From assembly GCF_003350205.1 (NCBI RefSeq), contig NZ_QLLC01000009.1:1-64000 (forward strand): 64,000 bases of DNA. Direction: 5' to 3'. This DNA comes from Brevundimonas bullata (lineage in GTDB: Bacteria; Pseudomonadota; Alphaproteobacteria; Caulobacterales; Caulobacteraceae). Made by a program: the position numbers and the translations under genes. Every line of letters begins with the position of its first letter. Position 1 is the first letter of the stretch. The notes under the pieces were generated by a model, which ran no database searches, was not told where the DNA came from, and saw nothing but the letters and a program-made list of their open reading frames with translations. Shown here one piece after another: positions 37,585 through 48,057 of this stretch.

Positions 37585-38459
37585 TAGGGCGACAGACGGT
37601 CGGCAGCTGTCTGGCACAGGGTTTTGATCCAGCGCCGCGCCGCCTTCAGCCGCGCCGTGCCGTGGACCTCGCGGTGGGTGCTGAGCCAGAAGCGGCGCTC
37701 GATCAGGACGGCGTCAGGCAGTATCCGCGTCAGGCCTTCGGCCAGGAAGCAGGGCAGGACCCCGACGCCGCCACCCGCCGCAATCATGTCTCGCTGCGCC
37801 CGGATCGAGGACGAGGCCAGGCGGGGGCGCAGGTTGGGCCGGATCTCGTCCAGATAATGCAGCTCGGGCGCATAGATCAGGTCATCGACATAGCCGACGA
37901 TGTCGAAGCGGGGCAGGTCGTCCACGCTGTCGGGCGCGCCATGTCGGGCGACGTGTTCGGGCGCGGCGTAGAGCGCCAGTTGATAGGGCGTCAGCGGCTC
38001 GACGATCAAGCGCGGGCTGGCGGCGGGGCTGAGGGTGATGGCCATGTCCACCTCGCGGCGGCTGGGCGACAGGAAGCCTGAACTGGCGGCCAGTTCGATG
38101 TTCAGCCCCGGGTGCGCCGCCAGCAGGGCGGGCAGTGCGGGGGCCAGGACGGCGCCGCCGAAACCTTCCGAGGCGCTGATCCGCACCGTGCCGGCGATCA
38201 GGTCGGGCCGCGTCACCCGCTCGGCGGCCTCCATGGCGCTCTCGGCGTCCAGCGCCGTCTCCAGTAGTTGCGCGCCCGCCGCCGTCAGCAGCAGCCCAGA
38301 CGCCGAGCGCACCACCAAGGTCGACTTCAGGGCCGTCTCCAGCCGCGCCACGCGCCGCCCGACCGTGGCCGCGTCTATGCCCAGCCGATGGGCTGCGGTC
38401 GCCAGCGAACCCGCCCGCGCGGCGGCGATGAAGATGCGAACGTCGTCCCAGTCGAACAT
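37581..38459 (-). CDS. LysR-family transcriptional regulator
   Basis: A 292-residue LysR regulator. The N-terminal winged helix-turn-helix (WDDVRIFIAAARAGSLATAA, then LGIDAATVGRRVARLE) leads into a periplasmic-binding-like effector domain. ATG at 38459 (MFDWDDVRIF) is preferred; an upstream in-frame ATG would add 9 residues. It is divergent from mmsA with about 100 bases between, which suggests it controls mmsA. Members with this HTH variant (DAATVGRRV) are common in proteobacteria. The effector is unknown. The stop slightly overlaps the end of the convergent TonB-like gene (37581-37584). Confidence 0.9.
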   Translation of the reverse strand: MFDWDDVRIFIAAARAGSLATAAHRLGIDAATVGRRVARLETALKSTLVVRSASGLLLTAAGAQLLETALDAESAMEAAERVTRPDLIAGTVRISASEGFGGAVLAPALPALLAAHPGLNIELAASSGFLSPSRREVDMAITLSPAASPRLIVEPLTPYQLALYAAPEHVARHGAPDSVDDLPRFDIVGYVDDLIYAPELHYLDEIRPNLRPRLASSSIRAQRDMIAAGGGVGVLPCFLAEGLTRILPDAVLIERRFWLSTHREVHGTARLKAARRWIKTLCQTAADRLSPY

Positions 38460-38562
38460 TGCACGAATGCACAGCATAGGATGCAAGATTGCAATGGGTA
38501 GTCTCGCGGCGGTCTGCTAGGCCATGCTGGAACGAATAACGACATCACAGGGAAACGCCTCC
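38460..38562. promoter_or_regulatory. Divergent lysR-mmsA control region
   Basis: Within these 103 bases are several TGCA motifs and the 8-bp palindrome ATTGCAAT (38488-38495), in an AT-richer stretch next to the lysR start. A LysR site of the T-N11-A type is plausible but not proven. Confidence 0.35.
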
Positions 38563-40065
38563 ATGCGCGACATTCGCCACTTAATCGACGGTGCGGCCTT
38601 CGACGGCGCATCGGGCCGTTTCGGCGACGTGTTCAACCCCAACACCGGCGAGGTTCAGGCCCGCGTCCAGCTGGCGACCGTCAGCGAAATGGACCGCGCG
38701 GTTCAGGCCGCCCAGGCCGCCTTCGAGGGTTGGTCGAGCACCAATCCGCAGCGCCGCGCCCGCGTCATGTTCGAGTTCAAGCGCCTGGTCGAGGCCAATA
38801 TGAACGAGCTGGCCGAGCTGCTGTCCTCGGAACACGGCAAGGTCATCGCCGACTCCAAGGGCGATATCCAGCGCGGCCTGGAAGTCATCGAGTTCGCCTG
38901 CGGCATCCCGCACGCGCTGAAGGGCGAATACACGCAGGGCGCCGGTCCGGGCATCGACGTCTATTCCATGCGTCAGCCCCTGGGCGTGGTGGCGGGCATC
39001 ACCCCGTTCAACTTCCCCGGCATGATCCCGATGTGGATGTTCGGCATGGCGATCGCCGCCGGCAACACCTTCATCCTGAAGCCGTCGGAGCGTGATCCGT
39101 CGCTGCCGGTGCGTCTGGGCGAACTGATGATGGAAGCGGGCGCGCCCAAGGGCGTCCTGAACGTCGTCCACGGCGACAAGGTGGCGGTCGACGCCATACT
39201 GACCCACCCCGACATCCACGCCGTCAGCTTCGTCGGCTCGTCCGACATCGCTCACTACGTCTATCAGATGGGCGCCCAGCACGGGAAACGCGTCCAGGCC
39301 ATGGGCGGCGCCAAGAACCACGGCATCGTCCTGCCCGACGCCGACATGGATCAGGTGATCAAGGACCTGACCGGCGCGGCCTATGGCTCGGCAGGCGAGC
39401 GCTGCATGGCCCTGCCGGTCGTTGTGCCGGTCGGTCAGCGCACGGCGGACGAACTGCGCGAGCGTCTGGTCTCGGAAATCCCCAACCTGCGCGTCGGCGT
39501 CTCGACCGACGCCGAGGCCCACTACGGCCCCGTCGTCACCCAGACCCACAAGGACAAGGTCCTGGGCTGGATCAACAAGGGCGTGGAAGAAGGCGCCGAA
39601 CTGGTCGTCGATGGCCGCGAGTTCAGCCTGCAAGGCCACGAGAAGGGCTTCTTCATCGGCCCGTCGCTGTTCGACCACGTCAAGCCCGAGATGGAATCCT
39701 ACAAGGAAGAGATCTTCGGCCCGGTGCTGCAGATCATGCGCGCCGCCAGCTTCGAGGAGGCGCTGAGCCTGCCGTCCAAGCACCAGTACGGAAACGGCGT
39801 CGCCATCTTCACCCAGAACGGCCGCGCGGCCCGCGACTTCGCCGCCCGGGTCAACGTCGGCATGGTCGGCATCAACGTGCCGATCCCGGTGCCGGTGGCC
39901 TATCACTCGTTCGGGGGCTGGAAGCGCTCGGCGTTTGGCGACATCAACCAGCACGGCATGGAAGGTCTGCGCTTCTGGACCAAGACCAAGACCGTCACCG
40001 CCCGCTGGCCTGATAGCGAACTGGAACACGCGGACAGCTCCTTCGTCATTCCGACGATGGGCTGA
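38563..40065 (+). CDS. mmsA: Methylmalonate-semialdehyde dehydrogenase (CoA-acylating)
   Basis: Oxidises methylmalonate semialdehyde (valine, thymine and inositol catabolism) to propionyl-CoA. The 500-residue protein shows the cofactor region ITPFNFPGMIPMWMFGMAIA, the glycine motif SFVGSSDIAHYVY, and the catalytic Cys in GSAGERCMALPV with MGGAKNHG just upstream, all diagnostic of the MmsA branch of aldehyde dehydrogenases. ATG at 38563 (MRDIRHLIDG) is chosen; the in-frame ATG at 38524 is too far upstream. Its product is the substrate of the pccAB genes 8 kb downstream. A strong terminator follows. Confidence 0.94.
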   Translation: MRDIRHLIDGAAFDGASGRFGDVFNPNTGEVQARVQLATVSEMDRAVQAAQAAFEGWSSTNPQRRARVMFEFKRLVEANMNELAELLSSEHGKVIADSKGDIQRGLEVIEFACGIPHALKGEYTQGAGPGIDVYSMRQPLGVVAGITPFNFPGMIPMWMFGMAIAAGNTFILKPSERDPSLPVRLGELMMEAGAPKGVLNVVHGDKVAVDAILTHPDIHAVSFVGSSDIAHYVYQMGAQHGKRVQAMGGAKNHGIVLPDADMDQVIKDLTGAAYGSAGERCMALPVVVPVGQRTADELRERLVSEIPNLRVGVSTDAEAHYGPVVTQTHKDKVLGWINKGVEEGAELVVDGREFSLQGHEKGFFIGPSLFDHVKPEMESYKEEIFGPVLQIMRAASFEEALSLPSKHQYGNGVAIFTQNGRAARDFAARVNVGMVGINVPIPVPVAYHSFGGWKRSAFGDINQHGMEGLRFWTKTKTVTARWPDSELEHADSSFVIPTMG

Positions 40066-40074
40066 TGAGACCGG

Positions 40075-40106
40075 AACCCGACCTCAGATCTTGAGGTCGG
40101 GTTTTT
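40075..40106 (+). terminator. Rho-independent terminator after mmsA
   Basis: AACCCGACCTCA pairs with TGAGGTCGGGTT around a GATCT loop, followed by TTTTT. A 12-bp stem that also separates the convergent TetR gene. Confidence 0.85.
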
Positions 40107-40113
40107 CTTTGGG

Positions 40114-40809
40114 TTAGCGCCGGATGGCCTCGAAGCCGCCGGTGAAGACGGCCTCCATGGCGTCGCAGATGGCGCCCATTTCTGAGGACTTGCACAGGCC
40201 GCCGGACAGGACGTCGATACGGCCGGTCTGGGCCAGCGACAGGGTCAGCGACCCCGACAGCAGGTGATAGAACCAGTAGATCTGACGCGGCGGCGTTTCG
40301 GGCGCGATGCGTCTCAGCACGCCGATGAAGCGTTCGATCACCGGGTCGAAATGCTTGTGCATGGTGTCGCCGCCCCAGACCGGGGTGTTGTTCACCTGGG
40401 CCACCAGGGCGGCATAGTTCAGCCAGGCCGGATCGCCGTTGTCGAACAGGACGAACAGGGGGCGCAGGAAGGCGTCGATGGCGCCGCGCACGGTCATGGC
40501 GTCGCCGTGCTCGGCCTCATACTGGTCCAGACTATCGAGGCGCAGCCTGTTCACCACCTCGGCGCGGCGCCCGAAGACGGTCGAGAACAGCCGGTTCTTG
40601 TCGTCGAAATAATAGTGCAGCAGGGCCGTATCGACCCCCGCCTCCTTGGCCACGGCCTTCAGGGTGACGCCGTGCAGGCCGTCGCGCGCGAACAGGGCCT
40701 CGGCCACATCGAGGATACGGGTCGTCGTCTCCTCGCGGCGCTGGGCCTTGGGCTTGGGCGGCGCCTTGGCTTTGGCCTTGGCGCGCGGCTTGGTCTCGGT
40801 CGTGGTCAT
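40114..40809 (-). CDS. TetR-family transcriptional regulator
   Basis: A 231-residue TetR-type repressor. An Ala/Lys/Pro-rich start (KPRAKAKAKAPPKPKAQ) precedes the HTH domain (ILDVAEALFARDGLHGVTLK then EAGVDTALLHYYFDDKNRL). The C-terminal ligand domain resembles DUF1956/CerR-type regulators (WLNYAALVAQVNNTP, YWFYHLLSGSLTLSLAQTGR). Its start overlaps the stop of the upstream carboxylesterase by 4 bases, so it is co-transcribed. It probably controls itself, the esterase and the divergent TonB receptor through the two dyads at 42366-42440. The effector is unknown. Confidence 0.9.
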   Translation of the reverse strand: MTTTETKPRAKAKAKAPPKPKAQRREETTTRILDVAEALFARDGLHGVTLKAVAKEAGVDTALLHYYFDDKNRLFSTVFGRRAEVVNRLRLDSLDQYEAEHGDAMTVRGAIDAFLRPLFVLFDNGDPAWLNYAALVAQVNNTPVWGGDTMHKHFDPVIERFIGVLRRIAPETPPRQIYWFYHLLSGSLTLSLAQTGRIDVLSGGLCKSSEMGAICDAMEAVFTGGFEAIRR

Positions 40810-42329
40810 TTACGCAGTCTAGACGAGAACAGGGTTCGCAGGCGATCACGCGCCCGCAGCAGCAGGATCAGCAGCTTCCCCTTGCGCCCGTGGTGGTCCA
40901 GCGCCGCCTTCCACCAGCCGCGCTTCACCTCGCCGCCGGGCGTGTCGTTGAACACCATCCAGGCGTCGTCGGCGGGGACATAGGCGGGCCAGTCGGCGCC
41001 GGGGACGCCGCTCCTGGCGAAAGCGACCCAGCGGGCGTGCATGGCGGCGCTGATCGCGCGGTCGGCCTCTGTCGCGGGCGGGGCGCCGTCGGGGCGGCGG
41101 TCCAGGGTCTCGAAGACGTGGAAGATTTCCGCCGCATGACTGGCGCGCGGCATGGTTTCGCGCCGGGCCTCTTCGACATAGTCGAAGGCGTAGAGCCAGG
41201 CCTTCGACCGGCGCGGACGCGAGGCGACCCAGCGCGCCGGTGCGGCGAAGGCGAAGTCACGGAAGCCGAGGCGGATCAGTTGCTCCTCGTGGCCGTTCGC
41301 CTCGGGATAGAGGGCGGCCAGTTTGGCGTTCGGTTTGATCAGCTGGCCGAAACGCTTCAGCCCGCCGCCGTAGTTGAGCAGGGAATCTTCGCCGCTGTTG
41401 ACCCCGATCATCAGCGGCACGTCGGCGAAGTCGCCGCGCGCGAAGGCGCTGATCGGGTCGCGGTCCAGCAACCGACCGTCGATGACCGGCCCGAAGGCGC
41501 CCTCAATCGCTGTCAGATGCTCGGGCGCGAGAGCGCGCAGGGCGGCGGCGTCAGGGTGGGTCAGGCCCAGCGCGGTCGCCGCCGTTGCGCCGCGCTCGTG
41601 CGCGGTCTTCAGCGGCGTGGCCGGCAGCCAGCCGCCGCCGGACTGGACAGCAGCCTTGTGGAACAGGCCGCGCGCCCGCCTGGCCGTCATCAGGGCCAGG
41701 ATGTCCAGCCCCCCGGCGGACTCTCCGAACAGGGTGACGTTGGCCGGATCGCCGCCGAAGGCGCTGATGTGATCACGCACCCATTCCAGCGCCGCGATCT
41801 GATCCAGCAGGGCCTGATTGCCCAGCGGTTCGTCGGGCGCGGCCTCGGCCGTCAGCGCCGGGTGGGCGAAGAAGCCGAGCTGGCCCAGCCTATAGTTGAC
41901 GCTGACCAGCACCACCCCGTCGCCGGCGAAGGCCGCGCCGTCGTAGAAGGGCAGGGAGCCCGCCCCCATGCGGTTCGATCCGCCGTGCAGCCAGACCATG
42001 ACCGGCGCCGGTCCGCTCGTCTCGGCGGGCGCCCAGACATTCAGGGTCAGGCAGTCTTCGCCGGTCGGTTCCGGCGCGCCGCCGATGGCGACGATGTCGG
42101 CCACGTCGGCGGGACCGGCCTGAAGGGCGGAGGGACCGAATTCCGCCGCTTCGCGCACGCCGTCCCAGGCCGGAAACGGTCGCGGCGCCCGCCAGCGCAG
42201 CTCGTCCACCGGGGCGGCGGCGTAGGGCACGCCGCGAAACACGTTCGCCGATCCTTCGCGACGCCCGCGCAGGTCGCCGGACAGCGTGTGCGCGACAGGC
42301 GCGGTCGCGGCCAGATTGATCTGATCCAT
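40806..42329 (-). CDS. Carboxylesterase family (type B) hydrolase
   Basis: Serine hydrolase of 507 residues in the alpha/beta fold. Nucleophile Ser lies in VTLFGESAGGLDIL. The oxyanion-hole region is VMVWLHGGSNRMGAGS, the acid residue is probably Glu in IGVNSGEDSL, and His lies in PRASHAAEIFHVFE. N-terminal marks are VFRGVPYAAAPVDELRWRAP and EDCLTLNVWAP. No signal peptide is visible, so it is likely cytoplasmic, though some family members are exported. ATG at 42329 (MDQINLA) is preferred because the longer start at 42371 runs through the operator dyad. First gene of the esterase-tetR unit. Confidence 0.92.
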   Translation of the reverse strand: MDQINLAATAPVAHTLSGDLRGRREGSANVFRGVPYAAAPVDELRWRAPRPFPAWDGVREAAEFGPSALQAGPADVADIVAIGGAPEPTGEDCLTLNVWAPAETSGPAPVMVWLHGGSNRMGAGSLPFYDGAAFAGDGVVLVSVNYRLGQLGFFAHPALTAEAAPDEPLGNQALLDQIAALEWVRDHISAFGGDPANVTLFGESAGGLDILALMTARRARGLFHKAAVQSGGGWLPATPLKTAHERGATAATALGLTHPDAAALRALAPEHLTAIEGAFGPVIDGRLLDRDPISAFARGDFADVPLMIGVNSGEDSLLNYGGGLKRFGQLIKPNAKLAALYPEANGHEEQLIRLGFRDFAFAAPARWVASRPRRSKAWLYAFDYVEEARRETMPRASHAAEIFHVFETLDRRPDGAPPATEADRAISAAMHARWVAFARSGVPGADWPAYVPADDAWMVFNDTPGGEVKRGWWKAALDHHGRKGKLLILLLRARDRLRTLFSSRLRK

Positions 42330-42365
42330 AATTCCGTCCCTTGAGGCGCGATCTTCGCCGCGCTC

Positions 42366-42440
42366 GTTCACTTGAGAATGAACAACGCTCGCCCGGCTGT
42401 CGAGCCGCTACGTGAAACTTCATTCATGCAAGAATGAATG
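42366..42440. promoter_or_regulatory. Paired TTCA-N8-TGAA operator dyads
   Basis: Two copies of TTCA-N8-TGAA occur: 42367-42382 (N8 CTTGAGAA) and 42423-42438 (N8 TGCAAGAA), 56 bases apart. The second extends to a perfect 7-bp inverted repeat CATTCAT/ATGAATG (42421-42440). They lie between the esterase-tetR unit and the TonB receptor, with a TTGACA -35-like box at 42444-42449. TetR binding is inferred. Confidence 0.5.
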
Positions 42441-42528
42441 ATGTTGACAGCGGGGCCATTCACGGACCACCGTCTGGCCAACACAGATCAGCGGCGACCA
42501 AACGACCGCGCGTGGAGAGGAAACGAGA

Positions 42529-44769
42529 ATGCGAACGACAGGACAGTTGCGTCTGGCGCTGATGACCAGCGTCTTCATCACGGCCTCGCTGTGCGCAGCG
42601 CCGAGCTTCGCCCAGCAGGCGGAGACCGAACAGGCCTCCAGCATCGACGACATCGTCGTCACCGCCCGTCGCCGTGAAGAGTCGTTGAAGGACGTGCCGG
42701 TCGCCGTCACCGCCGTCAGCGCCGAGCGTCTGGAACAGACCGGCGCCGCCGACATCACCACCCTGCAACAGCAGACCCCGAACGCCACGGTCCAGATCGC
42801 GCGCGGCACCAACTCGACCCTGACCAGCTTCATCCGCGGCGTCGGCCAGCAGGACCCGCTGTGGGGCTTCGAGCCCGGCGTCGGCCTCTATGTCGACGAT
42901 GTCTATGTGGCCCGTCCGCAGGGCGCGGTGCTGGACATCTTCGACATCGAGCGTCTGGAGGTCCTGCGCGGGCCGCAGGGCACGTTTTATGGCCGCAACA
43001 CCATTGGCGGCGCAATCAAGTACGTGACCAAGCGCTTGGGGCAGGACCCGGAGCTGACGCTGAAGGGCGCCTATGGCAGCTATAATCAGGTCGACCTGAT
43101 CGCCTCGGGCTCGACGCCCCTGACCGACACCCTGCGCATCGGCGGCGCGGTCGCCCGCTATACGCGCGACGGCTATGGCACGAACCTGACCACGGGCGCG
43201 GAGCACTACAACAAGGACGTCACGGCGGGTCGTCTGAGTGTCGAATGGACGCCGACCGACGACCTCTTCTTCCGCCTGGCCGGCGACATGACGGAGGACG
43301 AGTCCAACGCCCGTCATGGCTATCGCCTGAAGGCGCCGATGACCGACGGCATCTATGACACCCGCGCCGGCATCGGCGACGAGGGCTATGTGCGCACGCG
43401 CGGCCTGTCCTTCACCGGCGAGTGGAACGTCAACGACGCTGTGACGCTGAAGTCGGTCACGGCCTGGCGTGACGGCGACACCAAGGGCGACGGCATCGAC
43501 TTCGACGGCCTGCCTGAACCGTACCTGGACATCCCCGGTTACTACGCCGACAGCCAGTTCACGCAGGAATTCCAGCTGCTGTTCCAGGGCGAGCGCTGGC
43601 AGGGCGTGGCGGGCGTCTTCTACATGGACGCCTCGGCCGAGGGTGCGTTCGACACCGTCCTTGGAAAAAACGTGTCGCAGGTCTCGCCGGGCGTCTTTGT
43701 TCCCTTCCCTGTGACCACATATACCGGCGGCAAGGTGGACACCGAGAGTTTCGCCGTCTTCGCCGACTTCAGCTACGATCTGACGGACCAGCTGTCGCTG
43801 TCGGTCGGCGGTCGCTGGACCAGGGACAAGAAGAGCGTCGACCAACTTCGCCAAAACTATATGGGCGTCAAGAGCCCGTTCTTCGGCAACAGCACGGCCG
43901 TCCCGCTGGGCGCGCCGCTGACCGATTACACCAACTCGGACACCTATTCGGAGTTCACCCCGCGCATCAGCGCCAGCTACAAGTTCACGCCGCAACTGAC
44001 CGGCTACGCTTCCTACGGGCGCGGCTTCAAGTCGGGCGGCTTCGACATGCGCGGCGACGCCAAGCTCTATCCCGACACCGTCAAAGGCTATCAGCCGGAA
44101 CTGGTCGACACCTATGAAATCGGCCTGAAGGGCTCGCTGCTGGACCGTCGCATCAACTTCGCCACGGCCCTGTTCAAGTCGGACTACACCGACCAGCAGA
44201 TCACCTCGCAGTTCTTCATCCCGCCGGATTCGGTCGTCAGCTTCGTCGACAATGCGGGTTCCAGCGAGATCTGGGGCTGGGAGCTGGAGGCCAGCGCGCG
44301 CGTCACCGACAACTTCATTCCGCGCCTGACGCTCGGCTACCTGGACGCCAAGTTCAACGACTTCGTCACCTTCAATCGTGCGACGGGGCTGCGGGAGAAC
44401 ATGGCCGACAAGCGAGACTTCCAGAACACGCCTGACTGGACCGCCAATATCGCGCTGCCCTACAGCCTTGATCTGGGTGATCGGGGCTCGCTGATCTTCA
44501 CGCCGATGGCTTCGTATCGTGGGGCGACCCAGATGTTCGAGGAGGCCATTCCCCTGCTCGATCAGGGGTCGTACTGGCTCTATGACGCCACCCTGATGTG
44601 GACCGCGCCAGACGCCCGCTATCGGGTCAGCCTGGCGGGCCGCAATCTGTCTGATGAACGCTATCGCGCCGGCGGCTACAACTTCCCGCTGCCGGTCACC
44701 GGGGATTCCGTCATCGGCTTCTACGGCGCGCCGCGCACCGTGACGCTGAGCGTGACCGCCAACTTCTAG
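42529..44769 (+). CDS. TonB-dependent receptor
   Basis: Outer-membrane receptor of 746 residues. A signal peptide (LMTSVFITASLCAAPSFAQQ) is followed by a TonB-box-like start (SIDDIVVTARRREESLKDVP). The plug (YVDDVYVARPQGAVLDIFDI then ERLEVLRGPQGTFYGRNTI) and a beta-barrel end in TVTLSVTANF with a terminal Phe. ATG at 42529 has GGAGAGG 8 bases upstream. The sequence is typical of sphingomonad/caulobacterial receptors for organic ligands (GGAIKYVTK). It is divergent from the esterase and TetR genes, so it may import an ester whose hydrolysis product is the inducer. This is inference. Confidence 0.92.
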   Translation: MRTTGQLRLALMTSVFITASLCAAPSFAQQAETEQASSIDDIVVTARRREESLKDVPVAVTAVSAERLEQTGAADITTLQQQTPNATVQIARGTNSTLTSFIRGVGQQDPLWGFEPGVGLYVDDVYVARPQGAVLDIFDIERLEVLRGPQGTFYGRNTIGGAIKYVTKRLGQDPELTLKGAYGSYNQVDLIASGSTPLTDTLRIGGAVARYTRDGYGTNLTTGAEHYNKDVTAGRLSVEWTPTDDLFFRLAGDMTEDESNARHGYRLKAPMTDGIYDTRAGIGDEGYVRTRGLSFTGEWNVNDAVTLKSVTAWRDGDTKGDGIDFDGLPEPYLDIPGYYADSQFTQEFQLLFQGERWQGVAGVFYMDASAEGAFDTVLGKNVSQVSPGVFVPFPVTTYTGGKVDTESFAVFADFSYDLTDQLSLSVGGRWTRDKKSVDQLRQNYMGVKSPFFGNSTAVPLGAPLTDYTNSDTYSEFTPRISASYKFTPQLTGYASYGRGFKSGGFDMRGDAKLYPDTVKGYQPELVDTYEIGLKGSLLDRRINFATALFKSDYTDQQITSQFFIPPDSVVSFVDNAGSSEIWGWELEASARVTDNFIPRLTLGYLDAKFNDFVTFNRATGLRENMADKRDFQNTPDWTANIALPYSLDLGDRGSLIFTPMASYRGATQMFEEAIPLLDQGSYWLYDATLMWTAPDARYRVSLAGRNLSDERYRAGGYNFPLPVTGDSVIGFYGAPRTVTLSVTANF

Positions 44770-44795
44770 GGTTTCCAGCCCCGGATAAACTGAAG

Positions 44796-44823
44796 CCCCG
44801 CCGGTCCGCCCGGCGGGGTTTTC
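44796..44823 (+). terminator. Rho-independent terminator after TonB receptor
   Basis: CCCCGCCGG pairs with CCGGCGGGG around TCCGC, followed by TTTTC. A 9-bp stem between convergent genes. Confidence 0.8.
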
Positions 44824-44832
44824 TTTTGAGCC

Positions 44833-46242
44833 TCAGCTGAGGGTGTAGGGGATGACGCCGCGCTCGTTTTCCGGCACGCGCAGGGTCCGGTCGATGGGCG
44901 GGAAGGCCCGCTGGGCGCAGTCGGTGCGCTCGCATATGCGGCAGCTGACGCCCATGCGCGTCGGCGGGCCGTTCAGGTCGAGGCCGGCCGCATAGACCAG
45001 CTGATCCGCGTGTTCGATCTCGCAGCCGAGGCCCAGGGCGTAGCGACGGTCGGGTTCCAGGTAGGAGCCGCCCGGCTTGGACACGCTCTTGGCGATGCAG
45101 ATGTAGCGTGAGCCGTCCGGCATCTCCGACAGGTTGACCAGGATGCGGTCCGGCGCGCCGAAGGCCTCATGCACGTTCCACAGCGGGCAGGCGCCGCCGA
45201 AGCGGGCGAACTGGAACCGGGTGGCGCTGTGCCGCTTGGTGATGTTTCCGGCCATGTCCACCCGCGCAAAGTAGAAGGGCACGCCGCGCCAGCCTGGACG
45301 CTGCAATGTCGAAAGCCGGTGGCAGACCTGCTCGAAGCTGACGTGGAAGCGGTTCCGCAGCCGGTCCACGTCGTGACGCAGTTCGCGCGCCGCCTCGAGG
45401 AAACGGCGATAGGGCAGCAGCAGGGCCCCCGCCGCATAGTTGGCCAGACCCACACGGCAGACGTCGCGCGCGGCGGGAATGTCGAAGGCGGCGCGGTCCA
45501 GCTCATGCTCGATCAGGTCGTGGAAACGCAGCAGGACCAGCTGATGCGCCATCAAAAAGGATCGCGTCGCGCCGGGCAGGCTGGCGTCGATATAGAGGAT
45601 GCGCGCCGCCGGATCGAAGCGCCGCATGGCCCCGCGCCCTTCGCCTGTGGCCAGGCGCACGCCGCACAGGTCGTTCAGCGCCGCCTCAAGATCGCGCTCC
45701 GGGTGGCCGCCCGCGCCCAGCCCCAGCTGCTCGGCCAGCGCCTCCGCCGCCTGATCCAGAACGTCGATGTAGTTGTCGCGATAGTGGAAGAAGTCGCGCA
45801 CGGCTTCGTAGGGCAGGGCAGGCGCCGCTTGCGCCCGCTCGTCGCGACCCAGGGTCTCGTTCAGCGTCTTCAGCCGCTCGTCCAGGCGTCGATAGTCCTG
45901 ATGCAGGGCCAGGAACTGACGCGCCAGTCGCGGCGTCGTCGTCACCGCCTGCTTCAGCTCGACGGCGGACGGGGCCTCGGCGTGACCGGCCACGTCGGTC
46001 ACGGCCTCGCGCAGATCGGCAATCAGGCGGGCGTCGCCGTCCAGATCGAACAGGCTGGCGTCCACGTCGAAGGCCCGCGTCAGGGCGATCAGAACCCGCG
46101 CCGTCGCCGGGCGTTGATTGGTCTCGATCTGCGACAGGTAGGAAGGCGACAGGGCCAGCCGCCCGGCGCAGGCTTCCAGCGTCCAGCCGCGCGCCTCGCG
46201 CAGCTTGCGCACCTTGGCCCCGAGGTAGAGTTTTTCCGCCAT
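44833..46242 (-). CDS. pccR: Short-chain fatty acyl-CoA regulator (PccR/ScfR-type, XRE family)
   Basis: A 469-residue regulator. An N-terminal XRE helix-turn-helix ([40 protein letters not shown]) precedes an ImmA/IrrE-like middle ([20 protein letters not shown]). The C-terminal acyl-CoA-sensing domain has a Cys-rich motif ([20 protein letters not shown]) seen in the ScfR family (RamB, PrpC regulators and PccR). It is divergent from pccB, matching PccR, the activator of propionyl-CoA carboxylase in Rhodobacter sphaeroides. ATG at 46242 begins at the conserved domain but lies inside a 17-bp operator arm, suggesting autoregulation. GTG at 46287 is the alternative start. No ribosome site is obvious. 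Confidence 0.9.
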   Translation of the reverse strand: MAEKLYLGAKVRKLREARGWTLEACAGRLALSPSYLSQIETNQRPATARVLIALTRAFDVDASLFDLDGDARLIADLREAVTDVAGHAEAPSAVELKQAVTTTPRLARQFLALHQDYRRLDERLKTLNETLGRDERAQAAPALPYEAVRDFFHYRDNYIDVLDQAAEALAEQLGLGAGGHPERDLEAALNDLCGVRLATGEGRGAMRRFDPAARILYIDASLPGATRSFLMAHQLVLLRFHDLIEHELDRAAFDIPAARDVCRVGLANYAAGALLLPYRRFLEAARELRHDVDRLRNRFHVSFEQVCHRLSTLQRPGWRGVPFYFARVDMAGNITKRHSATRFQFARFGGACPLWNVHEAFGAPDRILVNLSEMPDGSRYICIAKSVSKPGGSYLEPDRRYALGLGCEIEHADQLVYAAGLDLNGPPTRMGVSCRICERTDCAQRAFPPIDRTLRVPENERGVIPYTLS

Positions 46243-46327
46243 CGCAACTTTGCAAAACAGCCCGTCGACCTTGGCAGGCTTACGCACTTACGCCCCTTTT
46301 GCAAAGTTGCGATTGCCTTTTTGCAAC
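46241..46327. promoter_or_regulatory. pccR-pccB operator: TTTGCAAA palindromes in a 17-bp inverted repeat
   Basis: ATCGCAACTTTGCAAAA (46241-46257) and TTTTGCAAAGTTGCGAT (46297-46313) are perfect reverse complements, each holding the palindrome TTTGCAAA. A third near-copy, TTTGCAAC, lies at 46320-46327. As I recall, TTTGCAAA is the site type bound by PccR in Rhodobacter. The left arm overlaps the inferred pccR start codon. Confidence 0.7.
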
Positions 46328-46373
46328 GAAGCGTCTCAGTGATCACCAAAGATTACAGGGAGCAGCCCAAACC

Positions 46374-47909
<1,536 letters not shown>

Positions 47910-47941
47910 GTTGATCGTGGCTGCTTTCCGCACACACTCAG

Positions 47942-48042
47942 CGTCATCCTCGGGCTTGTCCCGAGGATCCAGAGACTCCATCGGTGGCGTTTCTGCGGCG
48001 ACGTCGCGTGTCTGGATCCTAGGCACAAGGCCTAGGATGACG
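47942..48042. repeat. Double-hairpin palindromic repeat, left copy
   Basis: The left half has hairpin CCTCGGG-CTTGT-CCCGAGG (47948-47966). The right half has CCTAGGC-ACAAG-GCCTAGG (48018-48036). Bases 47942-47973 and 48011-48042 are inverted repeats of 32 positions with 4 differences, and every difference is compensated within its own stem. It lies 32 bases after the pccB stop. Confidence 0.85.
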
Positions 48043-48057
48043 GAAGGAAGTGGACGC

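Noticed and set aside
42330..42371. Longer start for the carboxylesterase at 42371
   Set aside because: It would place coding sequence over the operator dyad and add 14 polar residues absent from the family; ATG at 42329 begins close to the conserved region.
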